Source of the DNA: Streptomyces nigra
GTDB lineage: Bacteria; Actinomycetota; Actinomycetes; Streptomycetales; Streptomycetaceae
Reading direction: 5' to 3'
NCBI RefSeq assembly: GCF_003074055.1
Contig: NZ_CP029043.1
Span: forward strand, 1,364,001 to 1,428,000
Length of the DNA stretch: 64,000 nt
In this document: positions 43,364 through 50,171 of the stretch, piece after piece
How the letters are laid out: every line of letters begins with the position of its first letter
Position numbering within the stretch: position 1 is the stretch's first letter
Notes under the pieces: generated by a model
Database searches by the model: none
What the model was told of the DNA's origin: nothing
What the model saw: the letters and a program-made list of their open reading frames with translations, nothing else
Program-made: the position numbers and the translations under genes

Positions 43364-44407
43364 ATGAGCCCCGACCATCCGCCCGGACTCGATCTCGACC
43401 GGCTGCGCGGCCTGCTCGAGCGCGAGCTGCCCGGTCTGGCGCAGGGTCCGCTGACCGGCCGGCTGATCGAGGGCGGACGGTCCAACCTCACCTACACCGT
43501 CTCGGACGGCACCTCCCGCTGGGTCGTACGCCGCCCGCCGCTGGGCCACGTCCTCGCCACCGCGCACGACATGAAGCGCGAGCACCGCGTGATCAGCGCG
43601 CTGCACCCGACCAGTGTGCCGGTTCCGCGCCCGCTGCTGCTGTGCGAGGACGAGGAGGTGCTCGGGGCGCCGTTCTACATGATGGAGTTCGTCGAGGGCA
43701 CCCCGTACCGCACGGCCGGCCAGCTGGCCCCGCTCGGCCCGGAGCGCACCCGGGGCGCGGTGCTGTCGCTGGTGGACACCCTCGTCGGGCTGCACGCGGT
43801 GGACCCCGCCTCGGTGGGCCTGGAGGACTTCGGCCGCCCCGAGGGCTTCCTGGACCGGCAGCTGCGCCGCTGGGGCAAGCAGCTGGACGCCTCCCGCAAC
43901 CGCGACCTGGCCGGCATCGACGAGCTGCACGCGACGCTGGGCCGCCGTCTGCCGGACTCCCCCGCCGCGACCGTGATCCACGGCGACTACCGCCTGGACA
44001 ACGTGCTGATCGGCACCGACGACCGGATCAAGGCCATCCTCGACTGGGAGATGTCCACCCTCGGCGACCCGCTGACCGACCTGGGCCTGCTGGTGATGTA
44101 CGGCATGCCGCTCGGGATGCCCGACTCCCCGGTCTCCACGACCGCCGAGGCCCCCGGCCACCCCTCGCCCCGCGAGCTGATCGAGCGGTACGCCGAGCGG
44201 TCGGGCCGCGACGTCTCGGCGGTGTCCTGGTACACGGCGTTCGCCTGGTTCAAGCTCGCCGTGATCCTCGAGGGCATCCACTACCGCTACACCCTGGGCC
44301 AGACGGTCGGCCGCGGCTTCGACCGCATCGGCGACCTGGTCCCCGTCTTCATCCAGCACGGTCTGACCACGCTCCGCGACGGCATCGACGGCATCCAGGA
44401 AGGCTGA
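43364..44407 (+). CDS. APH-family phosphotransferase, ACAD10/11-type kinase partner
   Basis: Aminoglycoside-phosphotransferase-fold kinase of 347 residues. Conserved elements are the nucleotide-loop region IEGGRSNLTYTV with the Lys-equivalent region VVRRPP, the catalytic loop VIHGDYRLDNVLI and the metal motif ILDWEMSTLGDPLTDLG. This branch is the one fused to acyl-CoA dehydrogenase in animal ACAD10/11, where it phosphorylates 4-hydroxyacyl substrates. It is not a likely antibiotic resistance enzyme. The ATG at 43364 follows CGAGGAG. Only four bases separate its stop from the acyl-CoA dehydrogenase start. Confidence 0.92.
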   Translation: MSPDHPPGLDLDRLRGLLERELPGLAQGPLTGRLIEGGRSNLTYTVSDGTSRWVVRRPPLGHVLATAHDMKREHRVISALHPTSVPVPRPLLLCEDEEVLGAPFYMMEFVEGTPYRTAGQLAPLGPERTRGAVLSLVDTLVGLHAVDPASVGLEDFGRPEGFLDRQLRRWGKQLDASRNRDLAGIDELHATLGRRLPDSPAATVIHGDYRLDNVLIGTDDRIKAILDWEMSTLGDPLTDLGLLVMYGMPLGMPDSPVSTTAEAPGHPSPRELIERYAERSGRDVSAVSWYTAFAWFKLAVILEGIHYRYTLGQTVGRGFDRIGDLVPVFIQHGLTTLRDGIDGIQEG

Positions 44408-44411
44408 GGAC

Positions 44412-45626
44412 ATGGACTTCGCGTTCGACGCGCGCACCGAGGAACTCCGCGCGAAACTGTTGGCCTTCATGGACGAGCACGTCTACCCGGCCGAGGCGGT
44501 GGCCGAGGAGCAGCGCGCCCTGCTGGCCTCGCCGTGGGACACCCCGGCCGTGGTGGAGGAGCTGAAGGCCGAGGCCCGCCGGCAGGGCCTGTGGAACCTC
44601 TTCCTGCCGGACACCGAGTACGGCGCCGGTCTCACCAACCTCCAGTACGCGCCGCTCGCCGAGATCACCGGCCGCTCCCCGCATCTGGCCCCGACGGCGA
44701 CGAACTGCGCGGCGCCGGACACCGGGAACATGGAGGTGCTGGCTCAGTTCGGCGACGAGCGGCAGAAGAAGCAGTGGCTGGAGCCGCTGCTCGCGGGCGA
44801 GATCCGCTCGGCGTTCGCGATGACCGAGCCGGAGGTGGCGTCCTCCGACGCCACCAACATCACCACCCGGATCGAGCGGGACGGCGACGAGTACGTCATC
44901 ACCGGCCGCAAGTGGTACATCTCCGGCGCGATGAACCCCGACTGCGCGATCTTCATCGTGATGGGCAAGACGGACCCGGACGGCGCGGACATCCGCCGTC
45001 AGCAGTCCATGGTCCTGGTGCCCCGGGACACCCCGGGCGTGACCGTGCGGCGCGCGATGCGGGTCTTCGGCTACGAGGACCACTCGCACGGCGGCCACGC
45101 CGAGGTGGTCTTCGACCAGGCGCGCGTGCCCGTGGCCAACCTGGTCGGCGAGGAGGGCGGCGGCTTCGCCATCGCCCAGGCCCGGCTCGGCCCCGGCCGC
45201 ATCCACCACTGCATGCGGCTGATCGGCATGGCCGAGCGGGCGATCGAGCTGATGTGCCGGCGGGCGGCGTCCCGTACGGCGTTCGGCAAGGCGCTCGCCC
45301 AGCAGGGTGTGGTGCAGAACTGGATCGCGGACGCCCGGGTGACCGTCGAGCAGCTGCGGCTGCTGGTGCTGAAGACGGCCTGGCTGATGGACACCGTCGG
45401 CAACCGGGGCGCCCACACCGAGATCCAGGCCATCAAGATCGCCACTCCGCGCGCGGTCGTCGACATCATCGACCGGGCGATCCAGCTGTACGGCGCGGGC
45501 GGCGTCAGCCAGGACTTCCCGCTCGCGGAGCTGTACGCCTCGGCGCGGACGCTGATGATCGCCGACGGGCCGGACGAGGTGCACCAGCGGTCGCTGGCCC
45601 GGCGGGAGCTGAAGAAGTACCTGTAG
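44412..45626 (+). CDS. Acyl-CoA dehydrogenase, ACAD10/11-type
   Basis: FAD enzyme of 404 residues close to ACAD10/11 and the bacterial 4-phosphohydroxyacyl-CoA lyase branch. FAD-binding segments are AFAMTEPEVASSDATNI, KWYISGAMNPDCAIFIVMGKT and IQLYGAGGVSQDFPLA. The C-terminal ADGPDEVHQRSLARRELKKY has DGPDEVH where the usual catalytic-Glu motif YEGT would be, as in ACAD11. The ATG at 44412 overlaps a GAGGA signal. It is cotranscribed with the APH kinase and ends in a 17-base hairpin. Confidence 0.93.
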   Translation: MDFAFDARTEELRAKLLAFMDEHVYPAEAVAEEQRALLASPWDTPAVVEELKAEARRQGLWNLFLPDTEYGAGLTNLQYAPLAEITGRSPHLAPTATNCAAPDTGNMEVLAQFGDERQKKQWLEPLLAGEIRSAFAMTEPEVASSDATNITTRIERDGDEYVITGRKWYISGAMNPDCAIFIVMGKTDPDGADIRRQQSMVLVPRDTPGVTVRRAMRVFGYEDHSHGGHAEVVFDQARVPVANLVGEEGGGFAIAQARLGPGRIHHCMRLIGMAERAIELMCRRAASRTAFGKALAQQGVVQNWIADARVTVEQLRLLVLKTAWLMDTVGNRGAHTEIQAIKIATPRAVVDIIDRAIQLYGAGGVSQDFPLAELYASARTLMIADGPDEVHQRSLARRELKKYL

Positions 45627-45634
45627 CGGCACGC

Positions 45635-45672
45635 GTGCGGGGCCCCGGTGGAAGTCCACCGGGGCCCCGCAC
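45635..45672. terminator. Bidirectional terminator between acyl-CoA dehydrogenase and TetR genes
   Basis: Perfect 17-base stem (45635-45651 with 45656-45672) and a 4-base AAGT loop between convergent transcription units. Confidence 0.9.
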
Positions 45673-45680
45673 GGGCGTGT

Positions 45681-46274
45681 TCAGGGGCGCAGGGCGCGCA
45701 GCAGCAGGTCGGCGAGGTGGTCGGCGACCTCCTGCGGGCTGAGCGGGCCGTCGGGCCGGTACCACGTGGACAGGTGGTGGACCGAGCCGAAGTGGTAGTC
45801 GACCACGAGGTCGGCCGGGGTCGCCGTGGAGAAGACGCCGGTGCGCTGGCCCTCCTCGATGAGCGCACGGAAGCGTTCGTGGTAGCGCCGGCGCTCGGCG
45901 CGCACCAGTTTGTTCTTCTCGGGGCTCAGATGGTGCATCGAGCGGAAGAAGATCGAGGCGTCGTCGAGGTTCTCGATCGTCGTCACGACCACGTCCGCGG
46001 CGGCGCCCCGCAGCCGCTTCTCCACGGGCTCGTCGGCGTCCGCGAAGGCATCCAGGCGCTCCTGCTGGACGCGCAGCACCCGGGCGTACACCTCGTGCAG
46101 GAGGTCGTCCTTGGAGCCGAAGTAGTGGTAGAGCGCCCCCTTGGTGACGCCGGCCGCCTCCACGATCTCCTGCACCGAGGTGCGGTCGTAGCCCTGCTCC
46201 GCGAAGAGCCGGGTGGCGGCGGCGAGCAGCCGCTGCGGGACGGGCGTGCCGTCACCGTCCGTCGTCCTGGCCAC
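45681..46274 (-). CDS. TetR-family regulator of the acyl catabolism island
   Basis: Repressor of 197 residues. The N-terminal TetR helix-turn-helix (about residues 12-58) contains TRLFAEQGYDRTSVQEIV and EAAGVTKGALYHYFGSKDDLL. The C-terminal ligand domain resembles FadR/KstR2-type regulators of acyl-CoA metabolism. The GTG at 46274 is the most upstream plausible start. It lies downstream of the SDR and ligase genes and faces the dehydrogenase, and paired palindromes upstream of both operons suggest one shared regulon with an acyl-CoA as inducer. Confidence 0.92.
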   Translation of the reverse strand: MARTTDGDGTPVPQRLLAAATRLFAEQGYDRTSVQEIVEAAGVTKGALYHYFGSKDDLLHEVYARVLRVQQERLDAFADADEPVEKRLRGAAADVVVTTIENLDDASIFFRSMHHLSPEKNKLVRAERRRYHERFRALIEEGQRTGVFSTATPADLVVDYHFGSVHHLSTWYRPDGPLSPQEVADHLADLLLRALRP

Positions 46275-46314
46275 TGTGCCGCCACCTGCCTTCCGAGAAG
46301 TGCGCCTGCTGTGT

Positions 46315-47979
46315 CTATCCGTCGTTGCTTCGGGAACGCAGTTCCCGACGGAGGATCTTCCCACTCGCCGTCTTGGGCAAGTCGGGCAGGATCTCCACCT
46401 GCCGCGGATATTTGTAGGCGGCCAGTCTCTCCCTGCAGTGGGCGACGAGTTCACCGGGGTCGGTCCCGGCACCCGGACGGAGGCTGATGTACGCCTTGAC
46501 GGTCTCGCCGCGGTAGCCGTCGGGCACGCCGACGACGGCCGCCTCCCGGACGTCGGGATGGGCGTGCAGGACGTCCTCGACCTCGCGGGGCCACACCTTG
46601 AAGCCGGACGCGTTGATCATGTCCTTCTTGCGGTCGACGACGTACAGCCAGCCGTCGGCGTCCATGAAGCCGATGTCTCCGGTGCGCAGTTCGCCGTCCG
46701 GGAAGGTCTCGGCGGTGGCGTCGGGCCGACGCCAGTAGCCGGGGATCACCTGCGGTCCGCGGACGACGATCTCGCCCTGCTCGCCGAAGGGCACCTCGTC
46801 GCCCCGGTCGTCGATTATCCGTACGACCGTGTCGGGGCCCGGCAGGCCCACGGCGAGGGTCCCGGAGGCGGGGTCGACGGGGGCTTCGAGGCCGGGCGGC
46901 ACGGAGGCGCAGGGGGCGGTGCACTCGGTGAGGCCGTAGCCGTTGCGGATGTACGGCCCGAGGGCGTCCCGGAACCGCTCGACCAGGGCCGGCGGGAGCG
47001 GGGCGCCGCCGGAGGAGATCATGCGGAACGAGGCGAAGTGCTCACGGGTGACGGCCGGGTGGGCGGCGAGCGCCATGAAGGCCGTCGAGGGGCCGACGGT
47101 GTAGTGCGGCCGGTGCTCGGCGAAGGCGTCGAGGACGACGCCCGCCTCGAAGCGGTACGCGAGCACCAGGGTGCCCCCGCTGACCAGGCAGGCGCCGAAC
47201 TGGCAGACCATGCCGGTGATGTGGAACAGCGGGGCGAGCGCGAAGTAGACGGGCGGGTCGGGCAGTTCGAGGCCCGTCCGCTGCCGCTCGGCGTTGTGGA
47301 GGATGTTGCGGTGGGTGTTGGTGGCGCCCTTCGGGGTGCCGCTGGTGCCCGAGGTGTAGCTGATCAGTGCGGTCCCGGACGGCTCCGGGGCGCGGCCCTC
47401 GGGGGCGGGGTGCCCGGCGCGGGCGACAGCGGTGAGGTCGTCGGTGTCCGCGGGGGCCGGGAGCCGGTCGAGGCCGCTCACCCGGGGGTCGTCGCGGGTC
47501 TGGAGGTCGGCCTCGCAGGCGCTGAGCACGATCTTCACCGGGGAGTCGGCGGCCGTCGTGCGCAGATACGTCTCCCAGGCGCGGCGGGAGCAGACGAGGG
47601 CGGCCACCTCGCCGTCCCGCAGGACGTGCCCGACCTCGGCCGACTTGTACATCGGGTTGACGGGGACGACGATGGCGCCGGCCTTCCAGGCGCCGAGTGC
47701 GGCGAGCACGAAGTGCGGGGAGTTCTGCAGCTGGACGGCGACCCGGTCGCCGGGCTCCAGGCCGCGGGCGGCGAGGTGCCCGGCGACGGAGTCGCTGAGC
47801 TCGTCGACCTCGCGGTACGTCAGGCGCCCGTCGAAGTAGGCGAGGCAGACCCGGTCGGGGGTCTCGGCGGCGACCCGGCGCAGGGCGTGCACCAGGGAGT
47901 CGTCCGGTGCGACGGGGGCGCGCTGGGCCTCGGTGAGCAGGGCCAGCCAGGGCTTGGCGGCGTAACGGGAGGCGGTCAC
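46315..47979 (-). CDS. AMP-dependent acyl-CoA synthetase/ligase
   Basis: ANL-superfamily ligase of 554 residues activating a carboxylic acid to its CoA thioester. The P-loop is SYTSGTSGTPKGATNTHRNI, the adenylation motif is NGYGLTECTAP, the hinge region is TGDIGFMDADGWLYVVDRKKDMINASGFKVWP, and the catalytic Lys lies in PKTASGKILRRELR near the C-terminus. Substrate class is probably a medium or hydroxylated fatty acid, by context. The GTG start at 47979 follows GGGAGGAG and overlaps the SDR stop by four bases. Confidence 0.94.
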   Translation of the reverse strand: MTASRYAAKPWLALLTEAQRAPVAPDDSLVHALRRVAAETPDRVCLAYFDGRLTYREVDELSDSVAGHLAARGLEPGDRVAVQLQNSPHFVLAALGAWKAGAIVVPVNPMYKSAEVGHVLRDGEVAALVCSRRAWETYLRTTAADSPVKIVLSACEADLQTRDDPRVSGLDRLPAPADTDDLTAVARAGHPAPEGRAPEPSGTALISYTSGTSGTPKGATNTHRNILHNAERQRTGLELPDPPVYFALAPLFHITGMVCQFGACLVSGGTLVLAYRFEAGVVLDAFAEHRPHYTVGPSTAFMALAAHPAVTREHFASFRMISSGGAPLPPALVERFRDALGPYIRNGYGLTECTAPCASVPPGLEAPVDPASGTLAVGLPGPDTVVRIIDDRGDEVPFGEQGEIVVRGPQVIPGYWRRPDATAETFPDGELRTGDIGFMDADGWLYVVDRKKDMINASGFKVWPREVEDVLHAHPDVREAAVVGVPDGYRGETVKAYISLRPGAGTDPGELVAHCRERLAAYKYPRQVEILPDLPKTASGKILRRELRSRSNDG

Positions 47980-48749
47980 CGGGTCTCCTCCCAGCGCTGC
48001 TGGAGGTGGTTCATCCCGGCCAGCCAGCGGTCGGGGGCGGCGGCCCGCGTCTCGTAGTACCCGGCGACCTCGGGGTGCGGGAGGATCAGGAAGCGGTCCT
48101 CCTCCATGCCCTTGAACAGGGCGTCCGCCACGTCCTCGGGGGCGATGGCGGTGGGCTTCAGCACCAGGTCGCCGGCGCTGCCGGTGGCGTCCAGCATGTC
48201 GGTGCGCACGCCCTGCGGGCAGATGGCGTGGACCTTGATCCCGCGGTGCCGGTACGTCAGCGCCAGGTATTCGGCGAAGGCGAGGGCGCCGTGCTTGGTG
48301 ACGGCGTAGGGAGCGGCGCCGATCATGGTGAGCAGCCCGGCGGCCGACACGGTGGAGACGAAACGGCCGTTGCCGCGCTCCAGCCAGTCGGGCAGCAGGG
48401 CCTGGGCGGCCCGCACCTGGGCCATGACGTTGACGTCCCAGGACGTCGCCCACGCCCGCTCGTCGAGCGGTGCGCCGGGGTCGTCCCCGGCGAAGGCGAC
48501 GCCCGCGTTGGCGCACCAGACGTCGATCGTGCCGCCGAGCGCGTCACGGGCCTCGGCGACGATCGCCGAGGCGTCGCCGGGGACGGCGAGGCCGCCGATC
48601 TCCCCCGCGACCGCCCGCGCCTTCACGGCGTCCAGGTCGTTGACGGCGACCCGGGCCCCGGCGGCCGCGAACCGCCGGGCCAGCGCGGCGCCGATGCCCC
48701 CTCCGGCCCCGGTGACGACGACTGCGGCGTCCTGCACGGCTTGCACCAT
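47976..48749 (-). CDS. Short-chain dehydrogenase/reductase
   Basis: NAD(P)-dependent SDR of 257 residues. The cofactor motif is TGAGGGIG (about residue 13), the structural motif is CANAG, the catalytic Ser is in STVSAAG, and YxxxK reads YAVTKHG. An Asp at the end of strand 2 (VNDLD) favours NAD. In context it probably oxidises or reduces a hydroxyacyl intermediate. The ATG at 48749 has GAAGGAG upstream. It is the first gene of the leftward SDR-ligase-TetR operon, with a candidate TetR operator 36-51 bases upstream. Confidence 0.94.
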   Translation of the reverse strand: MVQAVQDAAVVVTGAGGGIGAALARRFAAAGARVAVNDLDAVKARAVAGEIGGLAVPGDASAIVAEARDALGGTIDVWCANAGVAFAGDDPGAPLDERAWATSWDVNVMAQVRAAQALLPDWLERGNGRFVSTVSAAGLLTMIGAAPYAVTKHGALAFAEYLALTYRHRGIKVHAICPQGVRTDMLDATGSAGDLVLKPTAIAPEDVADALFKGMEEDRFLILPHPEVAGYYETRAAAPDRWLAGMNHLQQRWEETR

Positions 48750-48784
48750 CGGTCTCCTTCGACTGCGGCTCCTGGCGGAGTCAG

Positions 48785-48800
48785 ACTAACCGGTCGGTAT
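48785..48800. promoter_or_regulatory. Candidate TetR operator upstream of the SDR operon
   Basis: ACTAACCGGTCGGTAT shares its right arm GTCGGTAT with the palindrome at 43307-43324. The left arm is degenerate. It lies between the SDR gene and the divergent NamZ gene and could influence either. Confidence 0.6.
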
Positions 48801-48885
48801 GTTCGAGGGAAGGGCTGTGAAAGGGCTTGCGCCACCCGGCTCCGGCACCTTCCCTGCGCTCCGCACGGGCAATACGGTGCACCCC

Positions 48886-50124
48886 ATGCGCCTCTCCAGA
48901 CGAGCTCTTCTCGCAGCGACCACGGCGGCGACAGCGGCCTCCGTCTCCTCCCCGGCCTCGGCGGCACCGCGCGCCACGCGGCTGCGCACCGGTTTCGAAC
49001 GGCTCGCGGCGGACGGCTACGCGCTCCTCGACGGCCAGAAGGTCGGGATCGTCACCAACCCCACCGGCGTGACCCGGGACGTCCGCCACATCGTGGACGT
49101 CATGCACGACGACGACCGGGTGGACCTGACGGCCGTCTTCGGCCCCGAGCACGGCTTCCGCGGCACCGCGCAGGCGGGCGGCTCGGAGGGCCGCTACGAC
49201 GACCCGGCCACCGGCCTGCCGGTCTACGACACCTACCTCAAGAGCGGCCGGCCGCTGGCCGACATCTTCACGGCGTCCGGCGTCGACACGATCGTCTTCG
49301 ACATCCAGGACGCCGGCGCCCGCTTCTACACCTACATCTGGACCCTGTACGACTGCATGGAGGCGGCCCGGCTCGCCGGGAAGCGCTTCGTCGTGCTGGA
49401 CCGGCCCAACCCGGTGACCGGCCGGGCGGCCCTGGGGCCCGTCCTGCACAAGGAGTTCGCCACCTTCGTCGGGCGGCAGCCCATCGCGCAGGCGCACGGC
49501 ATGACGGTCGCCGAGCTGGCGCTGCTGTTCAACGGGGAGTTCCTGACCGACCCCGTCCCCCTGGAGACCGTGCGGATGACGGGCTGGAAGCGCTCGGACT
49601 TCTACGACGCCTCGGGGCTGCCCTGGGTGCCGCCGAGCCCCAACATGCCCACCCCGGACACCGCGCTCGTGTACGCCGGTACCTGTCTGTTCGAGGGCAC
49701 CAACCTGTCGGAGGGACGCGGCACGACCCGCCCGTTCGAACTGCTCGGCGCGGAGGGCGTCGACCGGCGCTGGGCGGCGGCCGTCAACGAACTCGAGCTG
49801 CCCGGCGTGCGGTTCAGGGAGGCGTACTTCGCGCCGACGTTCTCCAAGTTCCAGGGGAAGACCATCGGCGGGGTGCAGCTCCATGTGCACGACCGGGCCG
49901 CGTTCGACCCGGTGCGCACGGGCATCGCGCTGCTGGTGACGGCGAAGCGGACCTGGAGCGGCTTCGCCTGGCGGGCGGACAACTGGATCGACAAGCTCAC
50001 CGGGTCGACCCAGGTGCGCACGATGATCGACGCGGGCGCGGACACCGACGAGGTGGTGGCGGGCTGGCAGCACGAGCTGGCGGCGTTCCGCCGGGTCCGC
50101 AGGGAGTATCTGCTGTACCGGTGA
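48886..50124 (+). CDS. namZ: Exo-beta-N-acetylmuramidase NamZ (DUF1343)
   Basis: Secreted glycosidase of 412 residues related to Bacillus NamZ/YbbC, which releases MurNAc from the non-reducing end of peptidoglycan fragments. A Tat-type signal is present (SRRALLAATTAATAASVSSPASA, cleavage about residue 31). Conserved family segments are VGIVTNPTGVTRDVRHIVDVM, FGPEHGFRGTAQAG, VFDIQDAGARFYTYIWTL and VLDRPNPVTG. The ATG at 48886 places the twin Arg at positions 5-6. It points to peptidoglycan recycling or remodelling of the organism's own wall, or use of other bacteria's walls. Transcription ends at a 13-base hairpin. Confidence 0.92.
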   Translation: MRLSRRALLAATTAATAASVSSPASAAPRATRLRTGFERLAADGYALLDGQKVGIVTNPTGVTRDVRHIVDVMHDDDRVDLTAVFGPEHGFRGTAQAGGSEGRYDDPATGLPVYDTYLKSGRPLADIFTASGVDTIVFDIQDAGARFYTYIWTLYDCMEAARLAGKRFVVLDRPNPVTGRAALGPVLHKEFATFVGRQPIAQAHGMTVAELALLFNGEFLTDPVPLETVRMTGWKRSDFYDASGLPWVPPSPNMPTPDTALVYAGTCLFEGTNLSEGRGTTRPFELLGAEGVDRRWAAAVNELELPGVRFREAYFAPTFSKFQGKTIGGVQLHVHDRAAFDPVRTGIALLVTAKRTWSGFAWRADNWIDKLTGSTQVRTMIDAGADTDEVVAGWQHELAAFRRVRREYLLYR

Positions 50125-50129
50125 GGCTT

Positions 50130-50161
50130 ACCGGCGCGGGGGTATCGGCCCCCGCGCCGGT
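50130..50161. terminator. Bidirectional terminator between NamZ and penicillin acylase genes
   Basis: Thirteen-base perfect stem (ACCGGCGCGGGGG / CCCCCGCGCCGGT) with a 6-base loop between convergent genes. Confidence 0.9.
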
Positions 50162-50171
50162 CCCCGGCGGG

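Noticed and set aside
43364-44407. Aminoglycoside resistance phosphotransferase
   Set aside because: The fold is APH-like, but sequence type and coupling to an acyl-CoA dehydrogenase fit the ACAD10/11 kinase branch.
43280-44470. 396-codon open frame antisense to the APH gene
   Set aside because: The opposite strand has clear catalytic motifs (HGDYRLDN, DWE) and a ribosome binding site. This frame has neither.
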